Origin: JAWWBN01 sp033720955
GTDB lineage: Bacteria > Acidobacteriota > Thermoanaerobaculia > Multivoradales > JAHEKO01
DNA: 11,713 bases
Assembly (NCBI GenBank): GCA_033720955.1
Contig: JAWWBN010000103.1
Coordinates: 1 to 11,713, forward strand
Direction: 5' to 3'
This document shows positions 6,541 to 11,713 of the stretch, in pieces. The stretch's first letter is position 1, and every line of letters starts with the position of its first letter. Both the position numbers and the translations under genes were made by a program. The notes under the pieces are model-generated. The model made no database searches, was not told the DNA's origin, and saw nothing but the letters and a program-made list of their open reading frames with translations.

Positions 6541-8702
6541 TTCATCTGCCGGGGGGCGGTCGCCTCGCCGAGGAGGAGATCCGGGAGCGGCTCGAGAGAG
6601 CCGGGCGTCACGGCCTGGCGGCCCAGACGCTGGTGGACAAGCTGGGCGAGAGCTGGGACGAGCAGGAGGTGCGCAGGGCGCTGGCGCGGCTGGCCGCGGG
6701 CGGCGAGGCGATCGAGTGGAACCGGCGCTGGATGGCGCCGCGCTTCACCGACTGGAAGGTGGCCACGCTGAAGCGGCTCGCCAACGGCGACGCGGTGGCG
6801 GAGGAGGGCGGCCGGGGCGGCCCGGCCCACTACGTCAAGCAACGTGAGCTGGGCGGGGCGCGCGACGGCGACCGGGTGCTGCTGAAACCCCACCGCGGCC
6901 GGCGTCCGAAGCGCAGGGGCGAGCTCCCGCGCGCCTCGGTCTCCCGCGTCCTCGAGCGGCGCCACGAGCGGGTGGTGGGCACCCTGGAGCTGGGGGAGGA
7001 GCGGCGGTGGCTGATCCCCTTCGACCCCAAGCTCCACCTGGAGATCGAGGTGGAGGGCGGCGAGGAGCTGCTGGAGGACACCTACGTCGTGGTCGAGATC
7101 GAGCGACGGCCGGGCCGCTCCGATCTGCCCCTGAGCGGCCGCGTCGTGGAGCGGTTGGGCCGGATCGGGACGCCCGGGGTGGACGTGCTGGTGCTCCTGC
7201 GCCACCTCGACATCCCCGAGGCCTTCCCGCCGGAGGTCCTCGAGGCGGCGGCCGGGCTCCCCGCCGACCCGGGGGAGGACGACCTCTCCGGGCGGCGCGA
7301 TCTGCGAGCCGAGACCGCCGTCACCATCGACGGCGGCCAGGCGCGCGACTTCGACGACGCCATCACCGTGGAGCGGCGGGACCGGGGCGGCTTCCGCGTG
7401 GGGGTGCACATCGCCGACGTCTCCCACTACGTGCCCGAGGGCGGCGTCCTCGACCTCGAGGCCTACCGCCGCGCCACCAGCGTCTACTTCCCGGACCGCG
7501 CCGTGCCCATGCTGCCGGAGAGCCTCTCGAACGGCCTCTGCTCGCTCAAGCCCGGCGTGCCGCGGCTGACCCTCTCGGCCTTCTTCGACGTCGATCCGGA
7601 GGGCCGGGTGCGCCGCCGCCGCTTCGCCCGCTCGGTCATCCGCAGCGCCCGCCGGCTGACCTACGCCGAGGTCCGCCGGGTGCTGGAGGAGCCTCGGCCC
7701 GGCGACGAGAAGCGATACGGGCCCGAGGTGCTGCGGCTGCTCTTCGACGCCCGCGACGTCATGCGGCTGCTCTACCGCCGCCGGGTGGCGCGCGGCTCCC
7801 TCGACTTCGATCTGCCCCACGGCGACGTCATCCTGGACACCGACGGCTACACCGTGGACGTCAAGCCGGGTCAGCGCACCGTGGCGCACCGCATCATCGA
7901 GGAGCTCATGCTGTCGGCCAACGGGGCGGTGGCGCGGGAGCTCGACCGGCGCGAGCTGCCGGCGCTCTATCGGGTCCACGAGCCGCCTTCGCCGGAGAAG
8001 CTGGAGGACCTGCGGGAGACCCTGCGCACCCTGGGCATCTCGCTGAAGGGCGACCTGGCGGAGCTGCCCCCGTCGGCGCTCCAGGCCGCCCTGGCGCGGG
8101 TGGAGGGCAGGGAGGAGGAGCCCTTCGTGGCCAGCCTCGTGCTCCGGGCCATGCAGCGCGCCGTCTACTCGCCCGAGCCGCGGGGACACTACGCCCTCGC
8201 CACCGGCGACTACACCCACTTCACCTCCCCCATCCGCCGCTACCCGGACCTCCTGGTCCACCGTCAGCTCAAGGCCGCCCTGGATGGAGACCCGCAGGCG
8301 GGGGTGCGCGCCCTCCTGCCCCAGCGGCTGCCGGCGATCGCCGAGTGGTGCAGCACCGCCGAGCGTCGCGCCGAGCGGGCCGAGCGGATGATTCTCCAAT
8401 GGAAGCTCGTCCGTCTGCTGGCCGACCGGGTGGGGGAGACCTTCAGCGGGCGGATCACGGGGGTGGAGCCGTTCGGCCTCTTCGTGCTGCTGGTGGACTA
8501 CTTCGTGGACGGTCTGCTCCCGGTGCGCGAGCTCGACGACGACTGGTACGAGCACGACCCGGAGGGACACCGTCTGGTGGGGCGAGACCGGGGCCGCGTC
8601 TTCCGCCTGGGCGACGCCATCGAGGTGGTGCTGACGGGCATCAACGAGCACCGACGGAGCCTGGACCTGGCGCCCGCGCCGCCGGAGCGGGACCGCGGCT
8701 GA
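6534..8702 (+). CDS. rnr: Ribonuclease R (3'-5' exoribonuclease)
   Basis: RNase R degrades structured RNA from the 3' end in mRNA decay and rRNA/tRNA quality control. The 722-residue product has an N-terminal winged-helix-like segment (~13-67, EEEIRERLERAGRHGLAAQ...), cold-shock-type beta domains (~80-240), the RNB catalytic domain (~245-575) and a C-terminal S1 RNA-binding domain (~633-715, GRITGVEPFGLFVLL). The metal-binding aspartates are visible in TIDGGQARDFDDAITVERR as Asp266, Asp272, Asp274 and Asp275. HYALATGDYTHFTSPIRRYPDL is the conserved later RNB motif. The lysine-rich tail of E. coli RNase R is absent. The GTG start has GGAG seven bases upstream (6523-6526). It diverges from tRNA-Leu with only 33 bases between them, so its own promoter must lie in or beyond the tRNA gene; I found no convincing one. 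Confidence 0.96.
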   Translation: MSIHLPGGGRLAEEEIRERLERAGRHGLAAQTLVDKLGESWDEQEVRRALARLAAGGEAIEWNRRWMAPRFTDWKVATLKRLANGDAVAEEGGRGGPAHYVKQRELGGARDGDRVLLKPHRGRRPKRRGELPRASVSRVLERRHERVVGTLELGEERRWLIPFDPKLHLEIEVEGGEELLEDTYVVVEIERRPGRSDLPLSGRVVERLGRIGTPGVDVLVLLRHLDIPEAFPPEVLEAAAGLPADPGEDDLSGRRDLRAETAVTIDGGQARDFDDAITVERRDRGGFRVGVHIADVSHYVPEGGVLDLEAYRRATSVYFPDRAVPMLPESLSNGLCSLKPGVPRLTLSAFFDVDPEGRVRRRRFARSVIRSARRLTYAEVRRVLEEPRPGDEKRYGPEVLRLLFDARDVMRLLYRRRVARGSLDFDLPHGDVILDTDGYTVDVKPGQRTVAHRIIEELMLSANGAVARELDRRELPALYRVHEPPSPEKLEDLRETLRTLGISLKGDLAELPPSALQAALARVEGREEEPFVASLVLRAMQRAVYSPEPRGHYALATGDYTHFTSPIRRYPDLLVHRQLKAALDGDPQAGVRALLPQRLPAIAEWCSTAERRAERAERMILQWKLVRLLADRVGETFSGRITGVEPFGLFVLLVDYFVDGLLPVRELDDDWYEHDPEGHRLVGRDRGRVFRLGDAIEVVLTGINEHRRSLDLAPAPPERDRG

Positions 8703-8749
8703 GGGCGACCGCACGCCGCCTCCCCGGCAGCCTCGTGCGCCGCCGACGC

Positions 8750-8758
8750 TGGTAGACT
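8750..8758 (+). promoter_or_regulatory. Possible extended -10 promoter for the lipoprotein gene (leaderless start)
   Basis: TGG-TAGACT is an extended -10 element (TGn plus four of six -10 matches), with no recognisable -35. Transcription would start about seven bases later, right at the ATG at 8765, and no clear ribosome-binding site precedes that ATG. This geometry fits a leaderless mRNA. The match is modest and the gene could also be read through from rnr. Confidence 0.35.
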
Positions 8759-8764
8759 CGGCCC

Positions 8765-9229
8765 ATGCTGCGACGCGCCCTGCTGCCGCTTCTGCTCCTG
8801 CCCCTCGTGGCCTGCGGCGCCTCGGGAGAGGCCGACCTGGCCGACCGCGACGAGCTGCGCGCGGTGATCGAGGCGTATCTGCCGCGCCTCGGGGCGGCCT
8901 ACGCCGACGGCGACCTGGCCGGGCTCGAGGGATACGCCGCCCCCAAGGAGATCGCCAGCGTTCGCAAGCGCATCGACGACCTGACCGCCGAGGGGCGCTC
9001 GCTGGTGCCGACGCTCAAGCAGTTCAGCATCGAGAGCTGGGACGTCTGGAGCCACAGCAACGCCTACGTCACCACGGTGGAGGTGTGGGACCTCGAGGTC
9101 TTCTCCACGGGCACCCGCCGGCTGCTGGCTTCGGAGATCGGGCAGCGCAGCCGGGTGAAGTACCAGATGAAGCGCGACTCCGACTCGGCGGCGGGCTGGC
9201 TGGTGCTCTACCGGACCATCGTGGAATGA
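8765..9229 (+). CDS. Small secreted lipoprotein, NTF2-like/IMS-type domain (function unknown)
   Basis: The 154-residue product starts MLRRALLPLLLLPLVACGAS: a short basic n-region, a leucine-rich core and a lipobox LVAC with Cys17 as the likely lipidation site. Gly18 at +2 gives no retention signal of the Asp+2 type, so the outer membrane is the likely destination if the cell has one. The mature part opens with a predicted helix (DELRAVIEAYLPRLGAAYADGDLAGLEGYA) and then an alternating beta-rich region (KQFSIESWDVWSHSNAYVTTVEVWDLEVF ... YQMKR ... GWLVLYRTIVE), written here in pieces. That layout resembles small NTF2-like or IMS-type domains; this is a by-eye impression. It sits 62 bases after rnr and 42 before der, in the same direction. 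I do not recognise a specific function. Confidence 0.85.
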   Translation: MLRRALLPLLLLPLVACGASGEADLADRDELRAVIEAYLPRLGAAYADGDLAGLEGYAAPKEIASVRKRIDDLTAEGRSLVPTLKQFSIESWDVWSHSNAYVTTVEVWDLEVFSTGTRRLLASEIGQRSRVKYQMKRDSDSAAGWLVLYRTIVE

Positions 9230-9271
9230 CCGGCCGCCGCCCGTAGGGCCTCGCGGCCCGCCCCCGACTCC

Positions 9272-10576
9272 ATGCCTCGAACTCCCACGGCGGCGATCGT
9301 CGGCCGCCCCAACGTCGGCAAGTCCACCCTCTTCAACCGGCTGGTGGGTCGCCGCCAGGCCATCGTCCACGACCAGCCCGGGGTGACCCGCGACCGCATC
9401 GTGGGCTCGACCGAGCTGGACGGCCGCCGGGTGGACCTGATCGACACCGGTGGCCTGGTGCCCGGCGACGATCCCCTGGGTCTCAACCGCCAGGTGATGG
9501 CGGCGGTGGAGGAGAGCGATCTGCTGCTCTTCGTGGTGGATGGCAAGGAGGGGCTGGTGGCGGCGGACCGTCGCGTGTGGGACGAGCTGCGGCCCCTGGG
9601 CAAGCCCGTGGTGCTGGTGGTCAACAAGGGAGATACCCGCCTGGCGCAGGAGGGCCACGGCGAGTTCTACGCCCTGGGCGTCGCCGAGCTGGTGCTGGTG
9701 TCGGCCGAGCACGGCGGCGGGCTGGGCGACCTGGTGGAGGCGATGGCCGCCCTGCTGCCCGAGGAGCCGGTCGAGGAGGCGCCCCCCGATCTGCCGCGGC
9801 TGGCGATCGTCGGTCGGCCCAACGTGGGCAAGTCGTCGATCCTGAACCGGCTGGTGGGGCAGGAGCGGGCGCTGGTCTCGGACCGTCCCGGCACCACCCG
9901 CGACCCCGTGGACACCGTGGTCGGCCTGGGCGGGCGGGAGTACCTGCTGACCGACACCGCCGGCATCCGGCGCCGCAGCCGCATGACGGGCGCGCCGGAG
10001 GAGCTGGCGGTGATGATGGCGCGGCGCCAGCTCGAAAGCTCCGACCTGGCCCTCCTGGTGATCGACGCCTCCGAGGGGGTCACCTCGGGCGACCTGGCGA
10101 TCGCCGGAGCGGTGAACGAGCTGGGGCGGGCGGCCGTGGTGCTGGTGAACAAGTGGGACCTGCTGGACGAGGAGTCCCGCCGCCGCCTGGAGGAGAGCTG
10201 GCCGCGGCTCGCCCTGGTCCTGCACGAGCCGACGCGGGTCAACGTGTCGGCGCTGACGGGCCGCGGCCTCGAGCGGCTCGCCGAGCCGGTGGCGGCCACC
10301 CTGGACCGCTTCGCCACGCGGCTGACCACGGCGGCGGTCAACCGGCTGCTGGAGGAGGCTCTCCGCCGCCAGCCGCCCCCCTCCCACCAGGGCCGGCCGT
10401 GGAAGGTCTACTACGCCACCCAGGTCTCGGCCGGTCCGCCCACCTTCCTCCTCTTCGCGAACCGCAGGCTGCCGCTGACGTCGAGCTACCGGCGCTACCT
10501 GGAGAACCGCTTGCGAGCCGAGCTCGATCTGGCCGGGGTGCCGGTGCGGCTGGTGGTCAAGCAGCGCTCCGCCTAG
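9272..10576 (+). CDS. der: Ribosome biogenesis GTPase Der (EngA), two tandem GTPase domains
   Basis: Der is an essential GTPase that acts in maturation of the 50S ribosomal subunit. The 434-residue product has the diagnostic double G domain. The first carries the P-loop GRPNVGKST (11-19), a DTGG motif and NKGD as the base-specificity motif. The second carries GRPNVGKSS (181-189), DTAG and NKWD. A C-terminal KH-like domain (~355-432) contains KVYYATQVSAGPPTFLLFAN and SYRRYLENRLRAEL, both typical of Der. Length is normal. The ATG is the only start giving the family N-terminus (PRTPTAAIVGRPN), but no clear ribosome-binding site is seen. It lies 42 bases after the lipoprotein gene, probably in the same transcript, and is followed by a separate promoter for ihfA. 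Confidence 0.97.
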   Translation: MPRTPTAAIVGRPNVGKSTLFNRLVGRRQAIVHDQPGVTRDRIVGSTELDGRRVDLIDTGGLVPGDDPLGLNRQVMAAVEESDLLLFVVDGKEGLVAADRRVWDELRPLGKPVVLVVNKGDTRLAQEGHGEFYALGVAELVLVSAEHGGGLGDLVEAMAALLPEEPVEEAPPDLPRLAIVGRPNVGKSSILNRLVGQERALVSDRPGTTRDPVDTVVGLGGREYLLTDTAGIRRRSRMTGAPEELAVMMARRQLESSDLALLVIDASEGVTSGDLAIAGAVNELGRAAVVLVNKWDLLDEESRRRLEESWPRLALVLHEPTRVNVSALTGRGLERLAEPVAATLDRFATRLTTAAVNRLLEEALRRQPPPSHQGRPWKVYYATQVSAGPPTFLLFANRRLPLTSSYRRYLENRLRAELDLAGVPVRLVVKQRSA

Positions 10577-10586
10577 TGTCCACGGG

Positions 10587-10615
10587 TTGCCGAGACCGCC
10601 TCGGCCGTCTATACT
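10587..10615 (+). promoter_or_regulatory. Sigma-70 promoter of ihfA-merR with a dyad in its core
   Basis: TTGCCG (10587-10592) and TATACT (10610-10615) are separated by exactly 17 bases; the -10 matches five of six and the -35 four of six consensus positions. Transcription should start near 10622, leaving a leader of about 59 bases. A perfect inverted repeat GCCGAG-ACCGC-CTCGGC (10589-10605) occupies the -35 edge and the spacer, where a dimeric regulator could bind. The same repeat, 12 bases after the der stop, could form an RNA hairpin at the end of the der transcript, but no T-run follows. Confidence 0.75.
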
Positions 10616-10621
10616 TCGAGC

Positions 10622-10680
10622 AGATTCTCTGAGGTGTTCCTTTAAGCTTTGCGGGGAACTTAACGGGAGCTGGAGCTAGC
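10622..10680 (+). other. ihfA 5' leader with two alternative short hairpins
   Basis: This leader is clearly more AT-rich than its surroundings. GTTCC (10636-10640) can pair with GGAAC (10655-10659), and TTAAG (10642-10646) can pair with CTTAA (10659-10663). The two stems interleave and share one base, so they are mutually exclusive. The ribosome-binding sequence GGAG (10672-10675) lies nine bases after the second stem, five bases before the GTG. It may serve autoregulation, but the stems are only five pairs each. Confidence 0.3.
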
Positions 10681-11007
10681 GTGACCGACAAGAGCCGGCG
10701 CTCGAACCGGGGTGGCCTGACGAAATCGGACCTGACGGACAGGGTGTACCGCCGGCACGGCGGCCTCACCAAGGCCGAGGCGGCCAAAGTGGTGGAGAAG
10801 ATCTTCGACACCATGAAGGCCAACCTGGTGGATGGGCGGCCCATCAAGATCCAGAACTTCGGCGTCTTCGAGGTGCGTCGCCGCCAGGGGCGCACCGGCG
10901 TGAACCCGGCCAACGGCCGCAAGATCTTCATCCCGCCCCACAAGGGTCTGAGCTTCCGTCCGGCGCCCAAGCTGAAGGACGAGGTCGACGACCCCGACGA
11001 GCGGTAG
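10681..11007 (+). CDS. ihfA: Integration host factor subunit alpha (HU/IHF family)
   Basis: IHF alpha pairs with IHF beta to bend DNA sharply in replication, recombination and transcription. The 108-residue product starts at GTG with GGAG five bases upstream. After a basic 12-residue N-terminal extension (MTDKSRRSNRGG) the HU/IHF fold begins at LTKSDLTDRVYRRHGGLTKAE. PIKIQNFGVFEVRRRQGRTG leads into the DNA-intercalating arm GVNPANGRKIFIPPHKG, with the conserved proline that kinks DNA, and then FRPAPKLKDEV. The assignment to alpha rather than beta or HU rests mainly on context: ihfA followed by a MerR-type gene and tRNA-Pro is a known arrangement in Pseudomonas, where it follows pheST. Here der takes that upstream place. 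The tail DDPDER is acidic. Confidence 0.9.
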   Translation: MTDKSRRSNRGGLTKSDLTDRVYRRHGGLTKAEAAKVVEKIFDTMKANLVDGRPIKIQNFGVFEVRRRQGRTGVNPANGRKIFIPPHKGLSFRPAPKLKDEVDDPDER

Positions 11008-11041
11008 ACCGCCCCGCCTGCTGCGGTCCCTGGGCTGAGAG

Positions 11042-11551
11042 ATGGCGAAGAAGCTGTACTACAAGATCGGCGAGGCGTGCAAGCTGCTGGACATCCAGCC
11101 CTACGTCCTGCGCTACTGGGAGACGGAGTTCGGCGCCCTCAGTCCCACCAAGAGCAAGTCGGGCCAGCGGGTCTACGGGGAGCGCGACCTGGCGGTGATC
11201 CGCCGCATCAAGGAGCTCCTCTACGACGAGGGCTACACCATCGCCGGCGCCAAGAAGAAGCTGGCGGGAGAGGACCTGGCGAGCCTGCCCACGGTGGGGG
11301 AGGAGGCCCCGGCGATGAAGCCGAAGGCAGGGGCGGGCCGCAAGGAGCCGGCCGAGGTGGCCGAGCCGGAGGAGGAGAAGCCGGCGGCGAAGCCCGCGGC
11401 GCGGGCGGCCAAAGGCAGGAAGACGGGGGCGAAGCCGGCCAAGGCGGTCAACAAGCGGTCCGGCCCGAGCGACCGCGAGGCCCGGCTGGAGAAGGCGCTG
11501 CGCCACGCGGTGGAGGAGCTGCGCGAGATCCGTGCCCTGCTCGACCGCTGA
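11042..11551 (+). CDS. MerR-family transcriptional regulator with histone-H1-like linker
   Basis: The 169-residue product has an N-terminal MerR-type winged helix (residues ~5-75): YYKIGEACKLLDIQPYVLRY, then WETEF, a TKSKSGQRVYGERDLAVIRR wing and the helix IKELLYDEGYTIAGAKKKL. The middle (~80-143) is low-complexity, made of Ala, Lys, Pro, Glu and Gly, with AAKPAARAAKGRKTGAKPAK resembling histone H1 tails. The C-terminus DREARLEKALRHAVEELREI is a short amphipathic helix, probably the dimer coiled coil. No metal-binding cysteines or ligand domain are seen, so it is not a classical metal sensor. It lies 34 bases after ihfA with GAGAG directly before the ATG, and is probably co-transcribed with ihfA. 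This MerR type commonly travels with ihfA and tRNA-Pro, but its targets are unknown. Confidence 0.92.
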   Translation: MAKKLYYKIGEACKLLDIQPYVLRYWETEFGALSPTKSKSGQRVYGERDLAVIRRIKELLYDEGYTIAGAKKKLAGEDLASLPTVGEEAPAMKPKAGAGRKEPAEVAEPEEEKPAAKPAARAAKGRKTGAKPAKAVNKRSGPSDREARLEKALRHAVEELREIRALLDR

Positions 11552-11570
11552 CCCGTCCTCTGTGTAGAAT
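11541..11570 (+). promoter_or_regulatory. Probable promoter of tRNA-Pro
   Basis: TAGAAT (11565-11570), five of six -10 matches and identical to the tRNA-Leu -10, lies nine bases before the tRNA. TCGACC (11541-11546), four of six -35 matches, sits 18 bases upstream and overlaps the last codons of the merR gene. The predicted start near 11577 gives a leader of only a few bases. Read-through from merR is the alternative. Confidence 0.6.
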
Positions 11571-11579
11571 CCCCGGCGT

Positions 11580-11656
11580 CGGGACGTGGCGCAGTCTGGT
11601 AGCGTACCTGAATGGGGTTCAGGGGGTCGCGAGTTCAAATCTCGCCGTCCCGACCA
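11580..11656 (+). tRNA. tRNA-Pro (anticodon GGG)
   Basis: A complete 77-base tRNA including an encoded CCA. The acceptor stem pairs CGGGACG with CGTCCCG, with the C1-G72 pair and A73 discriminator usual for tRNA-Pro. The D-arm is GCGCAGTCTGGTAGCGT. The anticodon stem CCTGA/TCAGG encloses the loop ATGGGGT, giving anticodon GGG, which reads CCC. The T-arm is GCGAG-TTCAAAT-CTCGC. Its position after ihfA and merR is conserved in other Gram-negative bacteria. Confidence 0.97.
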
Positions 11657-11713
11657 TAAATACAGTAAAATCAGCAGCTTACAGTTTCTCCAAGATCGTC
11701 AGGGAGGCCGGAC
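11657..11713. other. AT-rich sequence after tRNA-Pro, possible island edge
   Basis: The first ~40 bases after the CCA (TAAATACAGTAAAATCAGCA and following) are far more AT-rich than anything else in the window, and composition then rises again to the right edge. No hairpin-plus-T-run is present. Short AT-rich stretches just after a tRNA 3' end are typical of the start of elements inserted by tyrosine recombinases, but a plain tRNA trailer looks similar. No open frame can be judged in 57 bases. Confidence 0.35.

Noticed and set aside
6537..8714. A very long open frame on the minus strand covering all of rnr (725 codons).
   Set aside because: It mirrors rnr codon for codon, is rich in His, Gln, Arg and Gly with no recognisable domain, and is an expected by-product of high-GC codon use on the opposite strand.
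9237..9268. Short inverted repeat GGGCC-TCGC-GGCCC between the lipoprotein gene and der, considered as a terminator.
   Set aside because: Five pairs and no T-run; in sequence this GC-rich such repeats are common, and the 42-base spacing fits co-transcription.
8498..10387. A long minus-strand open frame across the end of rnr, the lipoprotein gene and der.
   Set aside because: It crosses three plus-strand genes, shows no family motif and has the His/Gln/Arg-rich composition of an antisense shadow.
1..11713. CRISPR arrays, insertion sequences, toxin-antitoxin or defence genes.
   Set aside because: No regularly spaced repeats, transposase motifs or small two-gene modules of that kind were found; all space over 110 bases is accounted for by genes, tRNAs or the tRNA-Leu/nuoA control region.

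Overview
This is a high-GC bacterial chromosomal segment. The coding style is compact, with overlapping genes, GTG starts and tRNAs that encode their CCA ends. A multi-subunit complex I operon, a LepB-free housekeeping block and the order ihfA - merR - tRNA-Pro point to a Gram-negative lineage such as Acidobacteriota or Myxococcota/Deltaproteobacteria. That placement is inferred from gene content and style; no marker in the window settles it.

Left half (1-6157, minus strand): a tightly packed NADH:quinone oxidoreductase operon read right to left, nuoA-E-F-G-H-J-K-L. nuoL runs off the left edge. Most junctions overlap by 1-8 bases, so translation is probably coupled. The gene set is unusual. 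The NADH-oxidising N-module (E, F, G) is complete. Every expected membrane subunit up to L is present (A, H, J, K, L). All four Q-module subunits (B, C, D, I) are missing from their usual places: A runs straight into E, and H is separated from J by 110 bases with no ferredoxin gene. NuoG is a short form (540 residues) that still carries ligands for four Fe-S clusters, including N7. A CRP-like palindrome lies about 95 bases upstream of nuoA.

Centre (6158-6540): a minus-strand tRNA-Leu(CAG) lies between the nuo operon and the divergent gene rnr. It has a near-consensus sigma-70 promoter whose -35 hexamer overlaps the rnr start codon.

Right half (6534-11713, plus strand): rnr (RNase R), a small lipoprotein, der (two-domain ribosome-assembly GTPase), then a separate unit with its own sigma-70 promoter: ihfA (IHF alpha), a MerR-family regulator with a histone-H1-like Lys/Ala/Pro linker, and tRNA-Pro(GGG). 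Immediately after the tRNA-Pro CCA the base composition turns AT-rich, which may mark the edge of an element integrated at this tRNA.

Together the window joins respiratory energy conservation with RNA decay, ribosome assembly and nucleoid architecture. I see no CRISPR array, insertion sequence or defence system. The features that most deserve attention are the modular gap in complex I, the overlapping tRNA/rnr control region and the tRNA-Pro junction.
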